DNA of 64,000 nt from Paenibacillus cremeus. GTDB taxonomy: Bacteria > Bacillota > Bacilli > Paenibacillales > NBRC-103111. Of the stretch, positions 32,348 to 42,522 are shown piece by piece (the stretch's first letter is position 1; every line of letters begins with the position of its first letter). Under the pieces are notes generated by a model that ran no database searches, was not told where the DNA came from, and saw only the letters and a list, made by a program, of their open reading frames with translations. The stretch covers positions 1 through 64,000 of the forward strand of contig NZ_VNJI01000015.1 of NCBI RefSeq assembly GCF_007786445.1, written 5' to 3'. The translations under genes were made by a program, and so were the position numbers.

Positions 32348-32850
32348 AATCAATCACACCGGAAGAGCGCCAAGAGCTGGATCGTAACGTATTTATGACC
32401 ACGCTCGAGCAGATCAAAGCCTGGGCTCGCAGCAACTCTCTTTGGCCGCTTACCTTTGGTCTGGCCTGCTGCGCGATTGAAATGATGGGAACAGGCGCTT
32501 CCCATTATGACTTGGACCGTTTCGGCGTCATTTTCCGAACGTCTCCGCGGCAGTCCGACGTCATGATCGTAGCCGGCACTGTCACGAAAAAGATGGCCCC
32601 GCTGCTTCGGCGATTGTATGACCAAATGCCTGAGCCCAAATGGGTTATTGCCATGGGTTCCTGTGCTACGGCCGGCGGACCTTATGTAAAATCCTACGCG
32701 GTGGTGAAGGGCGTGGATCAGGTGGTCCCGGTTGATGTGTACATCCCGGGCTGTCCACCGAATCCGGCTGCGTTGATCTATGGGATCAACAAGCTGCAGG
32801 AGAAAATCCGTTACGAAGCGAAAACCGGTAAGCAGGTGACGAACGTATGA
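32332..32850 (+). CDS. nuoB: NADH-quinone oxidoreductase subunit B
   Basis: 172 residues. Carries the terminal [4Fe-4S] cluster N2, which reduces quinone. Ligands Cys46-Cys47 (LACCAIE), Cys111 (GSCAT) and Cys141 (PGCPP) are all present. ATG 32332 lies inside the end of nuoA; a longer in-frame start would overlap nuoA further and has no Shine-Dalgarno. Overlaps nuoC by 4 bases. Confidence 0.95.
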   Translation: MDFNLESITPEERQELDRNVFMTTLEQIKAWARSNSLWPLTFGLACCAIEMMGTGASHYDLDRFGVIFRTSPRQSDVMIVAGTVTKKMAPLLRRLYDQMPEPKWVIAMGSCATAGGPYVKSYAVVKGVDQVVPVDVYIPGCPPNPAALIYGINKLQEKIRYEAKTGKQVTNV

Positions 32851-33818
32851 GTGACGAGCAAAAGAAAGATCTGCCCGAGGGTGTGAACGCCTCGGAGAGC
32901 CAGCCTAGCGAGAGCGCTGAGCAGCCGACGGCGAAGCCGGTGGCCGCTGAAGCGAAGGCGGCGCCGATGAGCGGTGAGCCTACGGCGGTACCTGGCGCGG
33001 ACGTGGCGAAAGCTGGAGGCGCGGGTGAGCCGCCAGGCGGCTACGCCGAAGCGCAGACGAAGCCGGAAGCGCCCGCAGGCGAAGCGGCCGCGCCGGTCGA
33101 CGCCGAGCGGGAGGCGAAGCTGAAGGCGGCCGCCGAGGCGCGAGCCGCCCGGGCTGCCGCCCGCGAGGCGAAAGCGGCGAGCACGGGCGAGGCGGGTGAT
33201 GCGCCGGCCGCGGAAGCGGCTGCGCCGAGCGACGCCGATAAGGAGGCGAAGGCGAAGGCCGCCGCGGAGGCGAGAGCCGCTCGGGCGAGCGCCCGGGCCG
33301 CGAAGACGGAGGGGGCCGACCCCGATGCGCCGAAGGTGCCGTCGCCGAATCAGCCCCTGCTCGATCGGCTGGTGGCGATCCTTAAAGAGTTTAACGCCGA
33401 TGCGGTGGAAGAGTCCTTTGTTAACGAGAAGGGCGGACATGTGCCGTACGTGGTGTTGAAAGCGGATCAATGGTTCGAAGCAGCTGTATTGTTAAGAGAC
33501 CACTCTGAGCTGCGGCTGAACTATTTGCGCAATGTGTCCGGTATTGATATGGAAACGCATATGGAAGTGGCTTATCACTTAGTGTCGCTTGAAACAAAAC
33601 GTGATTATGTAGTGAAAGTTCGTACGAACCGCGAAACTCCGTCCGTTCCGTCCGTTACCGAAGTATGGCCGACGGCGAATTGGAACGAACGAGAAATTTA
33701 CGATTTGCTCGGTATTGCGTTTCCGGGACATCCCGACCTGCGCCGAATAATGATGGCTGATGATTGGGTAGGCCATCCGCTGCGCAAAGATTACGAGCCG
33801 CTCGACCCGGAGGTGTAA
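32847..33818 (+). CDS. nuoC: NADH-quinone oxidoreductase subunit C with long Ala-rich N-terminal extension
   Basis: 323 residues. The 30-kDa subunit domain that packs on NuoD is confined to about 171-323 (ERE...[16 protein letters not shown] signature). The first 170 residues are an unusual low-complexity segment of Ala, Glu, Lys, Arg and Pro. Two repeats of about 44 residues (about 78-121 and 122-165) share [11 protein letters not shown]. The extension is very GC-rich DNA (about 32,930-33,350). It is probably disordered or helical; the ATGA overlap with nuoB fixes the start, so it is translated. Confidence 0.92.
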   Translation: MSDEQKKDLPEGVNASESQPSESAEQPTAKPVAAEAKAAPMSGEPTAVPGADVAKAGGAGEPPGGYAEAQTKPEAPAGEAAAPVDAEREAKLKAAAEARAARAAAREAKAASTGEAGDAPAAEAAAPSDADKEAKAKAAAEARAARASARAAKTEGADPDAPKVPSPNQPLLDRLVAILKEFNADAVEESFVNEKGGHVPYVVLKADQWFEAAVLLRDHSELRLNYLRNVSGIDMETHMEVAYHLVSLETKRDYVVKVRTNRETPSVPSVTEVWPTANWNEREIYDLLGIAFPGHPDLRRIMMADDWVGHPLRKDYEPLDPEV

Positions 33819-33822
33819 GAAG

Positions 33823-34926
33823 GTGTCTATTCGCACGGAAGAACTGCTACTGAATGTAGGCCCGCAGCATCCGAGTACACACGGCGTATTTCGGATCGTG
33901 GTTAAGCTGGACGGGGAGATCATCACCCATGCCGATCCGGTGATGGGATATCTCCATCGCGGCACGGAGAAGCTGGCTGAAAATTTAACGTACACCCAAA
34001 TCATACCTTATACTGACCGGATGGATTATGTATCGGCGATGACGAACAACTATGTGCTGGTACATGCTGTCGAAAAGCTGATGCAGCTGGAAATCCCGGA
34101 GCGAGCGGAATTTCTTCGCCTGATCGTGATGGAATTGCAGCGGATTGCCAGTCATATGGTATGGTGGGGCACCTATTTGCTGGATATCGGGGCAATGAGC
34201 CCGTTTCTGTTTGCTTTTCGGGACCGCGAAATTATTATCAACCTCTTCAATGAGCTGTGCGGTGCACGGTTGACGTACAACTACATGCGTGTAGGCGGGG
34301 TCAAGTGGGATGCGCCGGAAGGCTGGATTCAGAAGGTGCGCGACTTTGTACCTTACATGCGCGAGAAGCTGGAAGAATATCATGAGCTGGTGAGTGGCAA
34401 CGAAATTTTCTTGGCGCGGATCAAAGGCATCGGCAAGTACGATGCGGAAACGGCCATCGCTTACGGGTTAAGCGGCGCGAACCTTCGCTGTACCGGGGTG
34501 AACTGGGATCTGCGGAAGGACCAGCCTTACAGCTTGTACAACCGTTTTGAATTCGATGTGCCGGTTCGCACGGGCGGTGATTGCTACGACCGCTATCTGA
34601 TCCGGATGGAAGAAATTCGTCAGTCGCTTCGTATTTTGGAGCAGGCAGTAGAGCAGTTCCCTGCGGAAGGCGAGATCATGGGGAAAGTTCCCCGCGTGAT
34701 TCGTCCGGCCGAAGGCGAAGTGTATGCAGGCATCGAGTCGCCGCGTGGTGAGATCGGCTGCTATATCGTTTCCAAAGGAAAAGATAAGCCGTATCGCTTG
34801 AAGTTCCGCAGGCCGTCCTTCGTGAATCTGCAGATTCTGCCTAAGCTCTTGGTCGGTGAAACGATGACGAACATGATTACAATTCTCGGAGGCATAGACA
34901 TCGTCGTCGGGGAGGTGGATTGCTAA
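33823..34926 (+). CDS. nuoD: NADH-quinone oxidoreductase subunit D
   Basis: 49-kDa subunit forming the quinone cavity with NuoB; relative of NiFe hydrogenase large subunits. 367 residues, starting with the conserved NVGPQHPSTHGVFR. The quinone-site HRG motif (YLHRGTEK) and the C-terminal ending in DIVVGEVDC are typical. GTG 33823 is 7 bases after GGAGGTG. The final TAA overlaps the nuoH ATG by one base. Confidence 0.96.
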   Translation: MSIRTEELLLNVGPQHPSTHGVFRIVVKLDGEIITHADPVMGYLHRGTEKLAENLTYTQIIPYTDRMDYVSAMTNNYVLVHAVEKLMQLEIPERAEFLRLIVMELQRIASHMVWWGTYLLDIGAMSPFLFAFRDREIIINLFNELCGARLTYNYMRVGGVKWDAPEGWIQKVRDFVPYMREKLEEYHELVSGNEIFLARIKGIGKYDAETAIAYGLSGANLRCTGVNWDLRKDQPYSLYNRFEFDVPVRTGGDCYDRYLIRMEEIRQSLRILEQAVEQFPAEGEIMGKVPRVIRPAEGEVYAGIESPRGEIGCYIVSKGKDKPYRLKFRRPSFVNLQILPKLLVGETMTNMITILGGIDIVVGEVDC

Positions 34927-35933
34927 TGCCGGATTTATTGCAGGAGCAGCTAACGTGGACGAACTTCGCGATCTTTTTCGCCTGGGGCGTCGTGATGCTG
35001 CTTGTCGTGCTTGGCTTTGTAACGTATGCGATCTATTTTGAACGGAAGGTCATCGGCTGGATGCAGCTGCGGATCGGTCCGAATCGGGTAGGTCCGCTGG
35101 GCTTGCTTCAATCGGTAGCGGACGTTTTAAAGCTTTTGCTGAAGGAAGACACAATTCCGCGCAAAGCGGAGAAAGAGCTGTTTATTTTTGCCCCAGTCAT
35201 TACGTTTATCCCTGCGTTCGTCGTCGTAGCTGCAATTCCGTTTACGGACCGACTGATCAGCAGCAATCTAAACGTTGGCGTTCTATTTTACGTTGCGTTG
35301 TCCGGTATTTCGACGATTGGCATCGTGTTGGGCGGCTGGGCTTCGAACAATAAATACGCGCTGCTGGGCGGCATGCGTTCCGCTGCGCAAATGATCAGCT
35401 ACGAAATTCCACTCGTAATTTCCGTCATTGGTACGGTGATGATGAGCGGCAGCATGAATTTGCGTACGATTGCTGAATTTCAAGCTGGTGGGTTCTGGCA
35501 CTGGAACTTCCTGCCTCAAATCATTGGCTTCTGCGTGTTCATTGTTGCGGCGGTATCCGAGCTAAACCGGACGCCATTCGACCTTCCGGAAGCGGAGTCG
35601 GAGCTTGTAGCGGGCTATCATGTGGAATACAGCGGATTCCGTTTTGCATTCTTTATGCTCGCGGAGTACGTGTATGTGTTTGCCATCGCTGGCTTAACAA
35701 CGACGTTGTTCTTGGGCGGCTGGCATGCGCCGTTTCCGTTCCTTGATTTTATCCCGGGAATCATCTGGTTCCTGCTAAAATTCTCGTCCATCGTCTTCTG
35801 TCTGTTCTGGCTGCGCGCTACACTGCCGCGGGTTCGGGTAGATCAACTGATGGGCCTCGGATGGAAAGTGCTGCTGCCGTTGTCGCTGCTGAACATTTTT
35901 GTGACGGCGATTTATATGGCGATAGCGTTGTAA
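34926..35933 (+). CDS. nuoH: NADH-quinone oxidoreductase subunit H
   Basis: 335-residue membrane subunit with eight helices that forms the quinone entry and joins the membrane and peripheral arms. Clear motifs: ERKVIGWMQLRIGPNRVGP near 39-57, ELNRTPFDLPEAESELVAGY near 207-226. ATG 34926 is 7 bases after GGGAGGTGG; the in-frame TTG 34920 is a weaker choice. Confidence 0.95.
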   Translation: MPDLLQEQLTWTNFAIFFAWGVVMLLVVLGFVTYAIYFERKVIGWMQLRIGPNRVGPLGLLQSVADVLKLLLKEDTIPRKAEKELFIFAPVITFIPAFVVVAAIPFTDRLISSNLNVGVLFYVALSGISTIGIVLGGWASNNKYALLGGMRSAAQMISYEIPLVISVIGTVMMSGSMNLRTIAEFQAGGFWHWNFLPQIIGFCVFIVAAVSELNRTPFDLPEAESELVAGYHVEYSGFRFAFFMLAEYVYVFAIAGLTTTLFLGGWHAPFPFLDFIPGIIWFLLKFSSIVFCLFWLRATLPRVRVDQLMGLGWKVLLPLSLLNIFVTAIYMAIAL

Positions 35934-35974
35934 TGGGCTTAAGCTACCGGACGTGAGCAGAAAGGGTGAGAACT

Positions 35975-36418
35975 ATGAAGGGCATCATCAAGGGCCTAGG
36001 CGTGACGTTCAAGAGCATGACGCAAAAAAAGATCACATATGCCTATCCCGACGTACCGCTGGAGCTGCCAGACCGTTTTCGGGGCATTCAGCATTTTGAC
36101 CCTGAAAAATGTATCGTGTGCAACCAATGCGCCCGCATTTGTCCGACGGAATGCATCAATCTGGTCGGCAAAGCAAATCCGGACCCGGAAAAAAAGGGTA
36201 AGGTCATCGATACCTACGATATCAACTTCGAAATCTGCATTTTGTGCGATTTGTGTACGGAGGTTTGCCCGACGGAAGCGATCGTAATGACGAACAATTT
36301 CGAGCTAAGCACCTACAGCCGTGACGATTTGTTCAAAAATCTGCAATGGCTGAACGAAAACAACACGAACGTGCGCAAGGAAAACAATTCGGCGCTTCCG
36401 AAAGGCGGGGCGAAGTAA
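35975..36418 (+). CDS. nuoI: NADH-quinone oxidoreductase subunit I
   Basis: 147 residues, two ferredoxin-like [4Fe-4S] motifs: CIVCNQCARICPTEC and CILCDLCTEVCP. They are clusters N6a and N6b, which pass electrons to N2. An N-terminal amphipathic helix contacts the membrane. ATG 35975 follows AAAGGGTGAG. The TAA overlaps the nuoJ ATG by one base. In the absence of NuoEFG this subunit would be the entry side for the electron donor. Confidence 0.95.
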   Translation: MKGIIKGLGVTFKSMTQKKITYAYPDVPLELPDRFRGIQHFDPEKCIVCNQCARICPTECINLVGKANPDPEKKGKVIDTYDINFEICILCDLCTEVCPTEAIVMTNNFELSTYSRDDLFKNLQWLNENNTNVRKENNSALPKGGAK

Positions 36419-36942
36419 TGTTCGGGAATATATTTGACTTCTTGTCCAGCGGCGAAAATATTGCTTTCTTCATCTGCGCGTTGCTGGCGATTGGCGGAGC
36501 GATCTTCATGCTCAGCTTTACCAAGGTCGTACACATGGTGCTGGCGTTGGCCTTGACGTTCATTAGCTTGGCCGGACTGTATGTTGTGCTGGATGCTGAG
36601 TTTGTCGCCGTGGTGCAGATCTTGATCTACGCAGGAGCGGTTTCGATCCTGATGATCTTCGGGATCATGATGACCAAGCATCAGGGTGAGGAAGAGGAGC
36701 CGAAGCGTCCATGGCACAACGGATTGCTGTTTGTGGGCGCGGCGGGGCTGTTTGGCCTCATTTTCTACGCGATTCAGAAATCGGACCTGCCTTCCGGCAC
36801 GATGCAGCCTGCACAGGATAATACGCTTGAAATCGGGAAGCTGATCTTCAACGCCCACGTCATTCCGTTCGAGTTGATGTCGGTGCTGCTGACCGTTGCG
36901 TTTATTGGCGCTATCATCGTGGCGAAGCGAGAGGAGGATTGA
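36418..36942 (+). CDS. nuoJ: NADH-quinone oxidoreductase subunit J
   Basis: 174-residue membrane subunit, five helices. Conserved [22 protein letters not shown] (about 67-88) contains the pi-bulge helix that takes part in coupling. ATG 36418 overlaps nuoI stop; a farther upstream in-frame start lies inside nuoI and lacks a Shine-Dalgarno. Confidence 0.93.
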   Translation: MFGNIFDFLSSGENIAFFICALLAIGGAIFMLSFTKVVHMVLALALTFISLAGLYVVLDAEFVAVVQILIYAGAVSILMIFGIMMTKHQGEEEEPKRPWHNGLLFVGAAGLFGLIFYAIQKSDLPSGTMQPAQDNTLEIGKLIFNAHVIPFELMSVLLTVAFIGAIIVAKREED

Positions 36943-36944
36943 CC

Positions 36945-37268
36945 ATGGGTGCAACAGCAACCGGACTTGCAACCCCGTATTTGACACTAGCGGCGATTTT
37001 GTTTTGCATCGGGCTCTATGGTGCACTATCCAAGAAAAATGCCGTGATCGTGCTGCTGTCCATCGAGCTGATGTTGAATGCGGTCAACTTGAATCTGGTC
37101 GCCTTCTCGAAGCTGGGAATCCATCCGGGATTGACCGGACAAGTGTTTTCGCTCTTCAGCATCACGGTTGCCGCGGCGGAGGTAGCCGTCGGGATCGCGA
37201 TTCTCATTAACCTGTACCGTAACAAAGGAACCACGGATGTCAACGAGATGGACTCGATGAAGCGATAA
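36945..37268 (+). CDS. nuoK: NADH-quinone oxidoreductase subunit K
   Basis: 107 residues, three helices, MrpC-like. The two membrane glutamates of the coupling path are visible in [14 protein letters not shown] and [19 protein letters not shown] at 36931-36937 supports ATG 36945, two bases after nuoJ. Confidence 0.95.
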   Translation: MGATATGLATPYLTLAAILFCIGLYGALSKKNAVIVLLSIELMLNAVNLNLVAFSKLGIHPGLTGQVFSLFSITVAAAEVAVGIAILINLYRNKGTTDVNEMDSMKR

Positions 37269-37311
37269 TCGAATTATCGTTTACGAGGCCTTAGAAGGAG
37301 GACTTAAGTTC

Positions 37312-39198
37312 ATGGTATCGGCTTACTCGCAATACGCCTGGCTGATCCCGCTCTTCCCGCTGCTATCGTTCTTGATTTTAACGGCAGTGGGACGTCAACT
37401 GCGGGATGCGGGCGCCTATATCAGCATTGTGGCCGTGTTCGCCTCGTTTGTCTTGTCCGTGCTTATCTTTTGGGAACGGATTGGTGGACAAGTCGAGGAT
37501 TTCACGTGGAACAAGTTGCAGTGGATCAAGCTGAGCAACTTTTCGCTCACGATGGGATTCGAAGTCACGAATTTGAATGCCCTCATGCTGGTGATCGTCA
37601 CTTTAGTGAGCCTGCTCGTCAACATTTACTCCAAAGGTTATATGCACGATGACGAGCGAATTAATGTGTTTTTTGCCTACATAGCGTTGTTTACGTTCTC
37701 CATGCTGGGGCTCGTGATCTCGGAGAACCTGGTGGAGCTGTACATCTTCTGGGAACTGGTGGGTGTGTGTTCGTTCCTGCTGGTCGGGTTCTGGTACTTC
37801 AAGCCGGAGGCGAGAGCGGCGGCGAAGAAAGCGTTTATCGTCACGCGGATCGGGGATGTCGGGCTATTCATCGGAATATTGCTGCTGTTCTGGGTCATGC
37901 CGAACCATGCGATGGACTTCAGCTCCATCCATAACGCGTTCGCCGGCGGCAAGGTGTCCGGAGATCTGGTGACCTGGATTGCCATTCTGATCTTCATCGG
38001 CGCGGTGGGCAAGTCCGGTCAGTTTCCGCTGCATACCTGGTTGCCTGATGCGATGGAAGGTCCAACGCCGATCAGTGCATTGATCCATGCGGCGACGATG
38101 GTTGCTGCAGGCGTGTACTTGGTGGCGAGAACCTTTGATATTTTTACGGCGTCGCCAACGGCATTGACCGTTGTAGCGGTTGTGGGCGGATTTACCGCGA
38201 TTTTTGCTGCTACCATCGGTACTTCGCAAAACGATATAAAACGTATTCTGGCATACTCTACAGTCAGCCAGCTTGGGTATATGATGATGGCACTCGGCAT
38301 TGGCACGACCGTGGCTTATACCGCCGGGATTTTCCACTTGTTCACCCACGCCTTCTTCAAAGCGCTTCTGTTCCTTGGGGCAGGTAGTGTTATTCACGCG
38401 GTGCACACGCAGGACATTCATGAAATGGGCGGCGTAGGCAGTAAAATGAAACTGACCGCATGGACGTTCGGCATCGGCGCACTGGCGTTGAGCGGGATCG
38501 TTCCGCTTTCCGGCTTCTGGTCGAAGGACGCCATTTTAGCGGAAGCGTTCAATAGCGGCCACACGGTCTTGTTCTGGGTCGGGCTGATCGCGGCATTTTT
38601 CACGGCGTTCTATATGTCACGATTGTTCTTCCTGGTGTTTCTGGGCAAGCCCCGGCATCAAGCGCATGTGCACGAATCCCCGGCTTCAATGACGTTTCCG
38701 CTGGTCGTCTTGGCGGTCTTGGCGGTTGTCGCGGGCTTTGTGTTTACACCGTTTAATCCGTGGTTGGGCTCATGGCTAACAGGCCACGCGGAAGAAGAGC
38801 ATGCGCAGTGGTTTGTTATGATTATGTCCAATGTGGTCGGATTGCTTGGGATCGGCCTTGGCTATCTGGTGTATCTGAAGCGAACGGTGCCAGCCGATGC
38901 GATTTCGTCTCGTGCCCCATGGCTGTACCAGTTACTGCATCGCAAATATTACATCGATGAGATTTATCATGCGGTGTTTGCGAAGCCATTTGAAGCGATC
39001 GGGCATGTCTTACATTGGTTTGACGAGTATGTGGTGGACGGGATTGTTCGTCTTTCCAGCTATGCAGTGAATGGGATCGGACGGGTGGGCTCCCGCCTTC
39101 AGAATGGTCAAGTACAGTCGTACGGCTTGGCTACGCTGCTAGGATTGCTCATTCTGATCCTTGCTATAGCAGGAAGGAGGTTCATCAATGCCGGATAA
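37312..39198 (+). CDS. nuoL: NADH-quinone oxidoreductase subunit L
   Basis: Antiporter-like proton pump subunit, 628 residues, 16 or so helices. The coupling Glu in FWELVGVCSFLL (near 147) and Lys in GKSGQFPLHTWLPDAMEGPTPISALIHAATM (near 223-253) are typical. The long C-terminal part (after about 480) holds the lateral helix. AGGAGGAC precedes ATG 37312. Overlaps nuoM by 11 bases. Confidence 0.95.
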   Translation: MVSAYSQYAWLIPLFPLLSFLILTAVGRQLRDAGAYISIVAVFASFVLSVLIFWERIGGQVEDFTWNKLQWIKLSNFSLTMGFEVTNLNALMLVIVTLVSLLVNIYSKGYMHDDERINVFFAYIALFTFSMLGLVISENLVELYIFWELVGVCSFLLVGFWYFKPEARAAAKKAFIVTRIGDVGLFIGILLLFWVMPNHAMDFSSIHNAFAGGKVSGDLVTWIAILIFIGAVGKSGQFPLHTWLPDAMEGPTPISALIHAATMVAAGVYLVARTFDIFTASPTALTVVAVVGGFTAIFAATIGTSQNDIKRILAYSTVSQLGYMMMALGIGTTVAYTAGIFHLFTHAFFKALLFLGAGSVIHAVHTQDIHEMGGVGSKMKLTAWTFGIGALALSGIVPLSGFWSKDAILAEAFNSGHTVLFWVGLIAAFFTAFYMSRLFFLVFLGKPRHQAHVHESPASMTFPLVVLAVLAVVAGFVFTPFNPWLGSWLTGHAEEEHAQWFVMIMSNVVGLLGIGLGYLVYLKRTVPADAISSRAPWLYQLLHRKYYIDEIYHAVFAKPFEAIGHVLHWFDEYVVDGIVRLSSYAVNGIGRVGSRLQNGQVQSYGLATLLGLLILILAIAGRRFINAG

Positions 39199-40816
39199 TT
39201 TGCCCATTTTATCGCTGATTGCCTTTTCGCCGCTCATCGGTGTGCTGATCCTCATGTTTATGCCGAAAACGCAGGGGCAATGGATTAAAATTACGGCCAT
39301 TGTGGTGACACTGATTCCTCTTGTGCTGTCTGCATGGTTGTACGCTCAATTTAATCACAATCTTGAGGGCATGCAATTTAAAGAAGATATACCCTGGATC
39401 GTGGTTCCGCTCAATAAAGAAACGCAAGGGCTTAGCCAGCTCACCTCGTTTTTCTTCGAATTTAAGTATTCGATGGCGGTAGACGGCTTGTCGCTTCCGT
39501 TGGTCTTCCTGACGGCGCTAGTAGCGACAATGGCGGCCTTGGCTTCCGTGTACATTAAGAAACGCTGGAAGTCGTATTTTATCCTATTCCTGCTGCTGGA
39601 AACCGGGATGTTCGGCGTATTTATGGCCCAGGATTTGTTCCTCTTCTTCGTCTTCTTCGAGGTGACGCTCATTCCGATGTTCTTCTTGATCGGAATTTGG
39701 GGCTACATGGACCGAGAAAAAGCGGCGAACAAGTTCTTGATCTATAACGGGATTGGCTCAGCGATTATGTTGATCGCGTTCTTAATCCTGGTCTGTACGG
39801 CAGGGTTTGGACAAACTGCGGGTGACAACGGCGTTTCGGTTCATTATTCAGGCGATCTTAACGTGATTACCGAGAATCTATTCTTGAGCGCCGAATCGTA
39901 TGTGAATCAAGGCGACTTGGAGGGGAACCCCTTCTTCTTGAGCGCTGCAATGAAATGGTCGCTGTTCATCATGCTGCTGGTGGCGTTTGGGATCAAGCTT
40001 CCGATCTTCCCGTTCCATACGTGGATGCTGAAGGTGCATACGGAGGCTCCGCCGTCCATCGTTATGATTCACTCCGGGATTCTGCTCAAAATGGGGGCGT
40101 ACGGCTTAATCCGATTTGGTATTCTGCTGTTTCCGGAGCAGGCGGTACAGTGGGCTTCGGTGCTGGCGATTCTTGGTGTCATCAACATTTTGTATGGTGC
40201 CATACTTGCTTTTGTCCAAAAGGAATTCAAGCTGGTGCTCGCCTACTCCAGTATTAGCCACATGGGAATTGTACTGCTGGGGATTGCAGCGTTTAACACG
40301 ATCGGGATGGAAGGGGCTATCTTCCAGCTCGTGTCCCACGGGTTAATCTCGGCGCTCATGTTCCTCTTGGTAGGCGCTATCTATGAACGCACGCGCTCGA
40401 CGCGATTGGACGAAATCGGCGGCCTTGCCAAGTCGGTTCCATTCATTTCCGGCATTTTGCTGGTCTCTGGTATGGCATCGCTTGGACTGCCGGGCTTATC
40501 CGGGTTTATTAGTGAATTTTTGGCCTTCTTGGGCCTGTTCGATACGCACAAGATTATTACCGCTGTCGGTACGCTGGGCATTATTCTGACGGCTGTGTAC
40601 GTGCTGCGAGGGGTTCTCGGGATTACCTACGGACCGCTCAAGGAAGGGCTCCCAGAGATGCGTGACGCACGGCTGATCGAGGCAATTCCGATGATTACGC
40701 TCGTGGCGTTTATCGTGGTGCTCGGGATTTTCCCAAGCATTCTGAGTGAGCCGCTGCACCAAACCGTCAGCAGCTTCGATCAATTCATTCATAGCGTAAC
40801 GAAGATGGGAGGTTAG
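39188..40816 (+). CDS. nuoM: NADH-quinone oxidoreductase subunit M
   Basis: Antiporter-like subunit of 542 residues. FFEVTLIPMFFLIGIWG near 155-171 holds the coupling Glu, and KLPIFPFHTWMLKVHTEAPPSIVMIHSGILLKMGAYGL near 268-305 holds the Lys and His channel. The start overlaps nuoL, and nuoN begins 4 bases after its stop. Confidence 0.95.
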   Translation: MPDNLPILSLIAFSPLIGVLILMFMPKTQGQWIKITAIVVTLIPLVLSAWLYAQFNHNLEGMQFKEDIPWIVVPLNKETQGLSQLTSFFFEFKYSMAVDGLSLPLVFLTALVATMAALASVYIKKRWKSYFILFLLLETGMFGVFMAQDLFLFFVFFEVTLIPMFFLIGIWGYMDREKAANKFLIYNGIGSAIMLIAFLILVCTAGFGQTAGDNGVSVHYSGDLNVITENLFLSAESYVNQGDLEGNPFFLSAAMKWSLFIMLLVAFGIKLPIFPFHTWMLKVHTEAPPSIVMIHSGILLKMGAYGLIRFGILLFPEQAVQWASVLAILGVINILYGAILAFVQKEFKLVLAYSSISHMGIVLLGIAAFNTIGMEGAIFQLVSHGLISALMFLLVGAIYERTRSTRLDEIGGLAKSVPFISGILLVSGMASLGLPGLSGFISEFLAFLGLFDTHKIITAVGTLGIILTAVYVLRGVLGITYGPLKEGLPEMRDARLIEAIPMITLVAFIVVLGIFPSILSEPLHQTVSSFDQFIHSVTKMGG

Positions 40817-40820
40817 ACCG

Positions 40821-42332
40821 GTGGAAGCGATACGTCTTCAACTTACTGATATTGGACTGCTGGCCCCGGAGCTGACACTAGTCGTTGCTGCTGTGGTGTT
40901 ATCGCTGCTTGATTTGCTGCTACCTCGTCATTCGAATCGCACGTGGCTCGGATGGCTGTCGTTGGCTAGTATCGTCATCTCAGCCTTGTTCGTCGTGTCC
41001 TACTTGAATCCGGCGGAGCCGAAGCAGCTGCTGCAATTCAGCTACCGCATCGATGATTTTGCCAACATTATAAAGCTAATTTTGCTTACAGGTGCAGGGC
41101 TTATTACCTTCATGAGCATTGGCTCGGTGAAGGAGGAGGACATCCCGCATGTCGGCGAGTTCTACTACTTGCTGCTGCCGGCTACGATCGGCGGGATGAT
41201 CATGGCTTCGTCGGGCGATTTAATTACGTTGTTCGTCGGGCTGGAGCTGCTCAGCATTACCTCGTACATCTTGGTGGCCATGCGAAAAAAGCAAGCGGCT
41301 TCCAACGAAGGGGCCTTCAAGTATATTGTGCTTGGTGGTGTTTCTTCGGCCGTCATTTTATACGGAATGTCGTTTCTGTATGGGATGTCGGGTTCTACGG
41401 TCATTAACGAAATCAACTCAGCCATCGGTCAAGCGGGCAAAGGCATGCTGCCGATGATATACTTGAGCTTCTTCCTGCTGCTGGCAGGCTTTGGCTTCAA
41501 GGTAGCGGCAGCCCCGTTTCATATGTGGGCGCCGGATGTATATCAGGGAGCTCCAACTCCCGTCACCGCCTTCTTGGCGGTCGTGTCCAAGGCAGCGGCT
41601 TTTGCCGTGCTGTTCCGCTTAATTTACGGCATTTATGCGGTCGGCGATCTGATGAGTCAGCCGATTCATCAAGATATTTTGACCTCGCTGATGGTGGTCG
41701 CGGCAGCGGCAATGATTCTCGGGAACTTCATTGCGCTGCGTCAAACGCATATGAAGCGACTGCTGGCTTACTCCGGTATAGCCAATACGGGGTACCTGCT
41801 GGTGCCGATTGCAGTACAGTTTTCCATGGTCCACTTTTCAAACTTTTCCGAGTTCTCGTTCTACTTGATCGCCTACCTGTTTATGAATATCGGGATTTTT
41901 GCCGTGCTGATGATTATTGAACGTTCGACCGGCGATGAAGCGCTGAAAGGCTTGGCTGGATTATACTATCGTGCTCCAGGCACGGCGGTGGCTACGGTGC
42001 TGCTGGTGCTGTCACTCGCGGGCCTTCCACTATCAGGCGGCTTCTTCGGGAAGCTGTACATTTTAATGGGTGCGCTCCAAACACAGCACTATTGGCTCGC
42101 TGCGGTGATGATTGGAACGAGCGTTGTGTCGTTCTACTTCTACTTCGGTTTTATTCGCCAAATGTTCATGCGGAGCGATTTTGAAGCCCAGGAAGTGAAG
42201 GTCTCCCTGCCGCTCGGCATTACGATGTGGTTGTGTGCGGGAGTCAGTGTTATCCTCGGTTTAGTGCCGCAATGGGTGCTGGGGTATATTGAACGGATTT
42301 TCTCCCTAACGCAGGATCTGTTTATGTTTTAA
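40821..42332 (+). CDS. nuoN: NADH-quinone oxidoreductase subunit N
   Basis: Antiporter-like subunit of 503 residues; GLELLSITSYILVA near 136-149 and KVAAAPFHMWAPDVYQGAPTPVTAFLAVVSKAA near 224-256 are the Glu and Lys channel segments. GTG 40821 follows GGGAGG (40807-40812). Last gene of the operon; a terminator follows within 20 bases. Confidence 0.95.
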   Translation: MEAIRLQLTDIGLLAPELTLVVAAVVLSLLDLLLPRHSNRTWLGWLSLASIVISALFVVSYLNPAEPKQLLQFSYRIDDFANIIKLILLTGAGLITFMSIGSVKEEDIPHVGEFYYLLLPATIGGMIMASSGDLITLFVGLELLSITSYILVAMRKKQAASNEGAFKYIVLGGVSSAVILYGMSFLYGMSGSTVINEINSAIGQAGKGMLPMIYLSFFLLLAGFGFKVAAAPFHMWAPDVYQGAPTPVTAFLAVVSKAAAFAVLFRLIYGIYAVGDLMSQPIHQDILTSLMVVAAAAMILGNFIALRQTHMKRLLAYSGIANTGYLLVPIAVQFSMVHFSNFSEFSFYLIAYLFMNIGIFAVLMIIERSTGDEALKGLAGLYYRAPGTAVATVLLVLSLAGLPLSGGFFGKLYILMGALQTQHYWLAAVMIGTSVVSFYFYFGFIRQMFMRSDFEAQEVKVSLPLGITMWLCAGVSVILGLVPQWVLGYIERIFSLTQDLFMF

Positions 42333-42348
42333 GAGAATTCTCACATGG

Positions 42349-42396
42349 AAAAAGCTCAACAGCCTCTCGCGTCGGGAGGGGGTTGAGCTTTTTTAA
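42349..42396 (+). terminator. nuo operon terminator
   Basis: AAAAAGCTCAAC pairs with GTTGAGCTTTTTT, with a further CCTCTC/GAGGGG inner stem. A T tract follows. It lies 16 bases after nuoN. Confidence 0.88.
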
Positions 42397-42522
42397 ATTA
42401 CAATTTGAACGTTCAGTTAAGGTTTTCAATTCCAGTTGCAGGCAATAGGGTTTAGGCTTAGAATGAGATATGGCATGTGAACATGTCAAGCGTTGAAACC
42501 GGATAAAGGATACGAACAAGCG

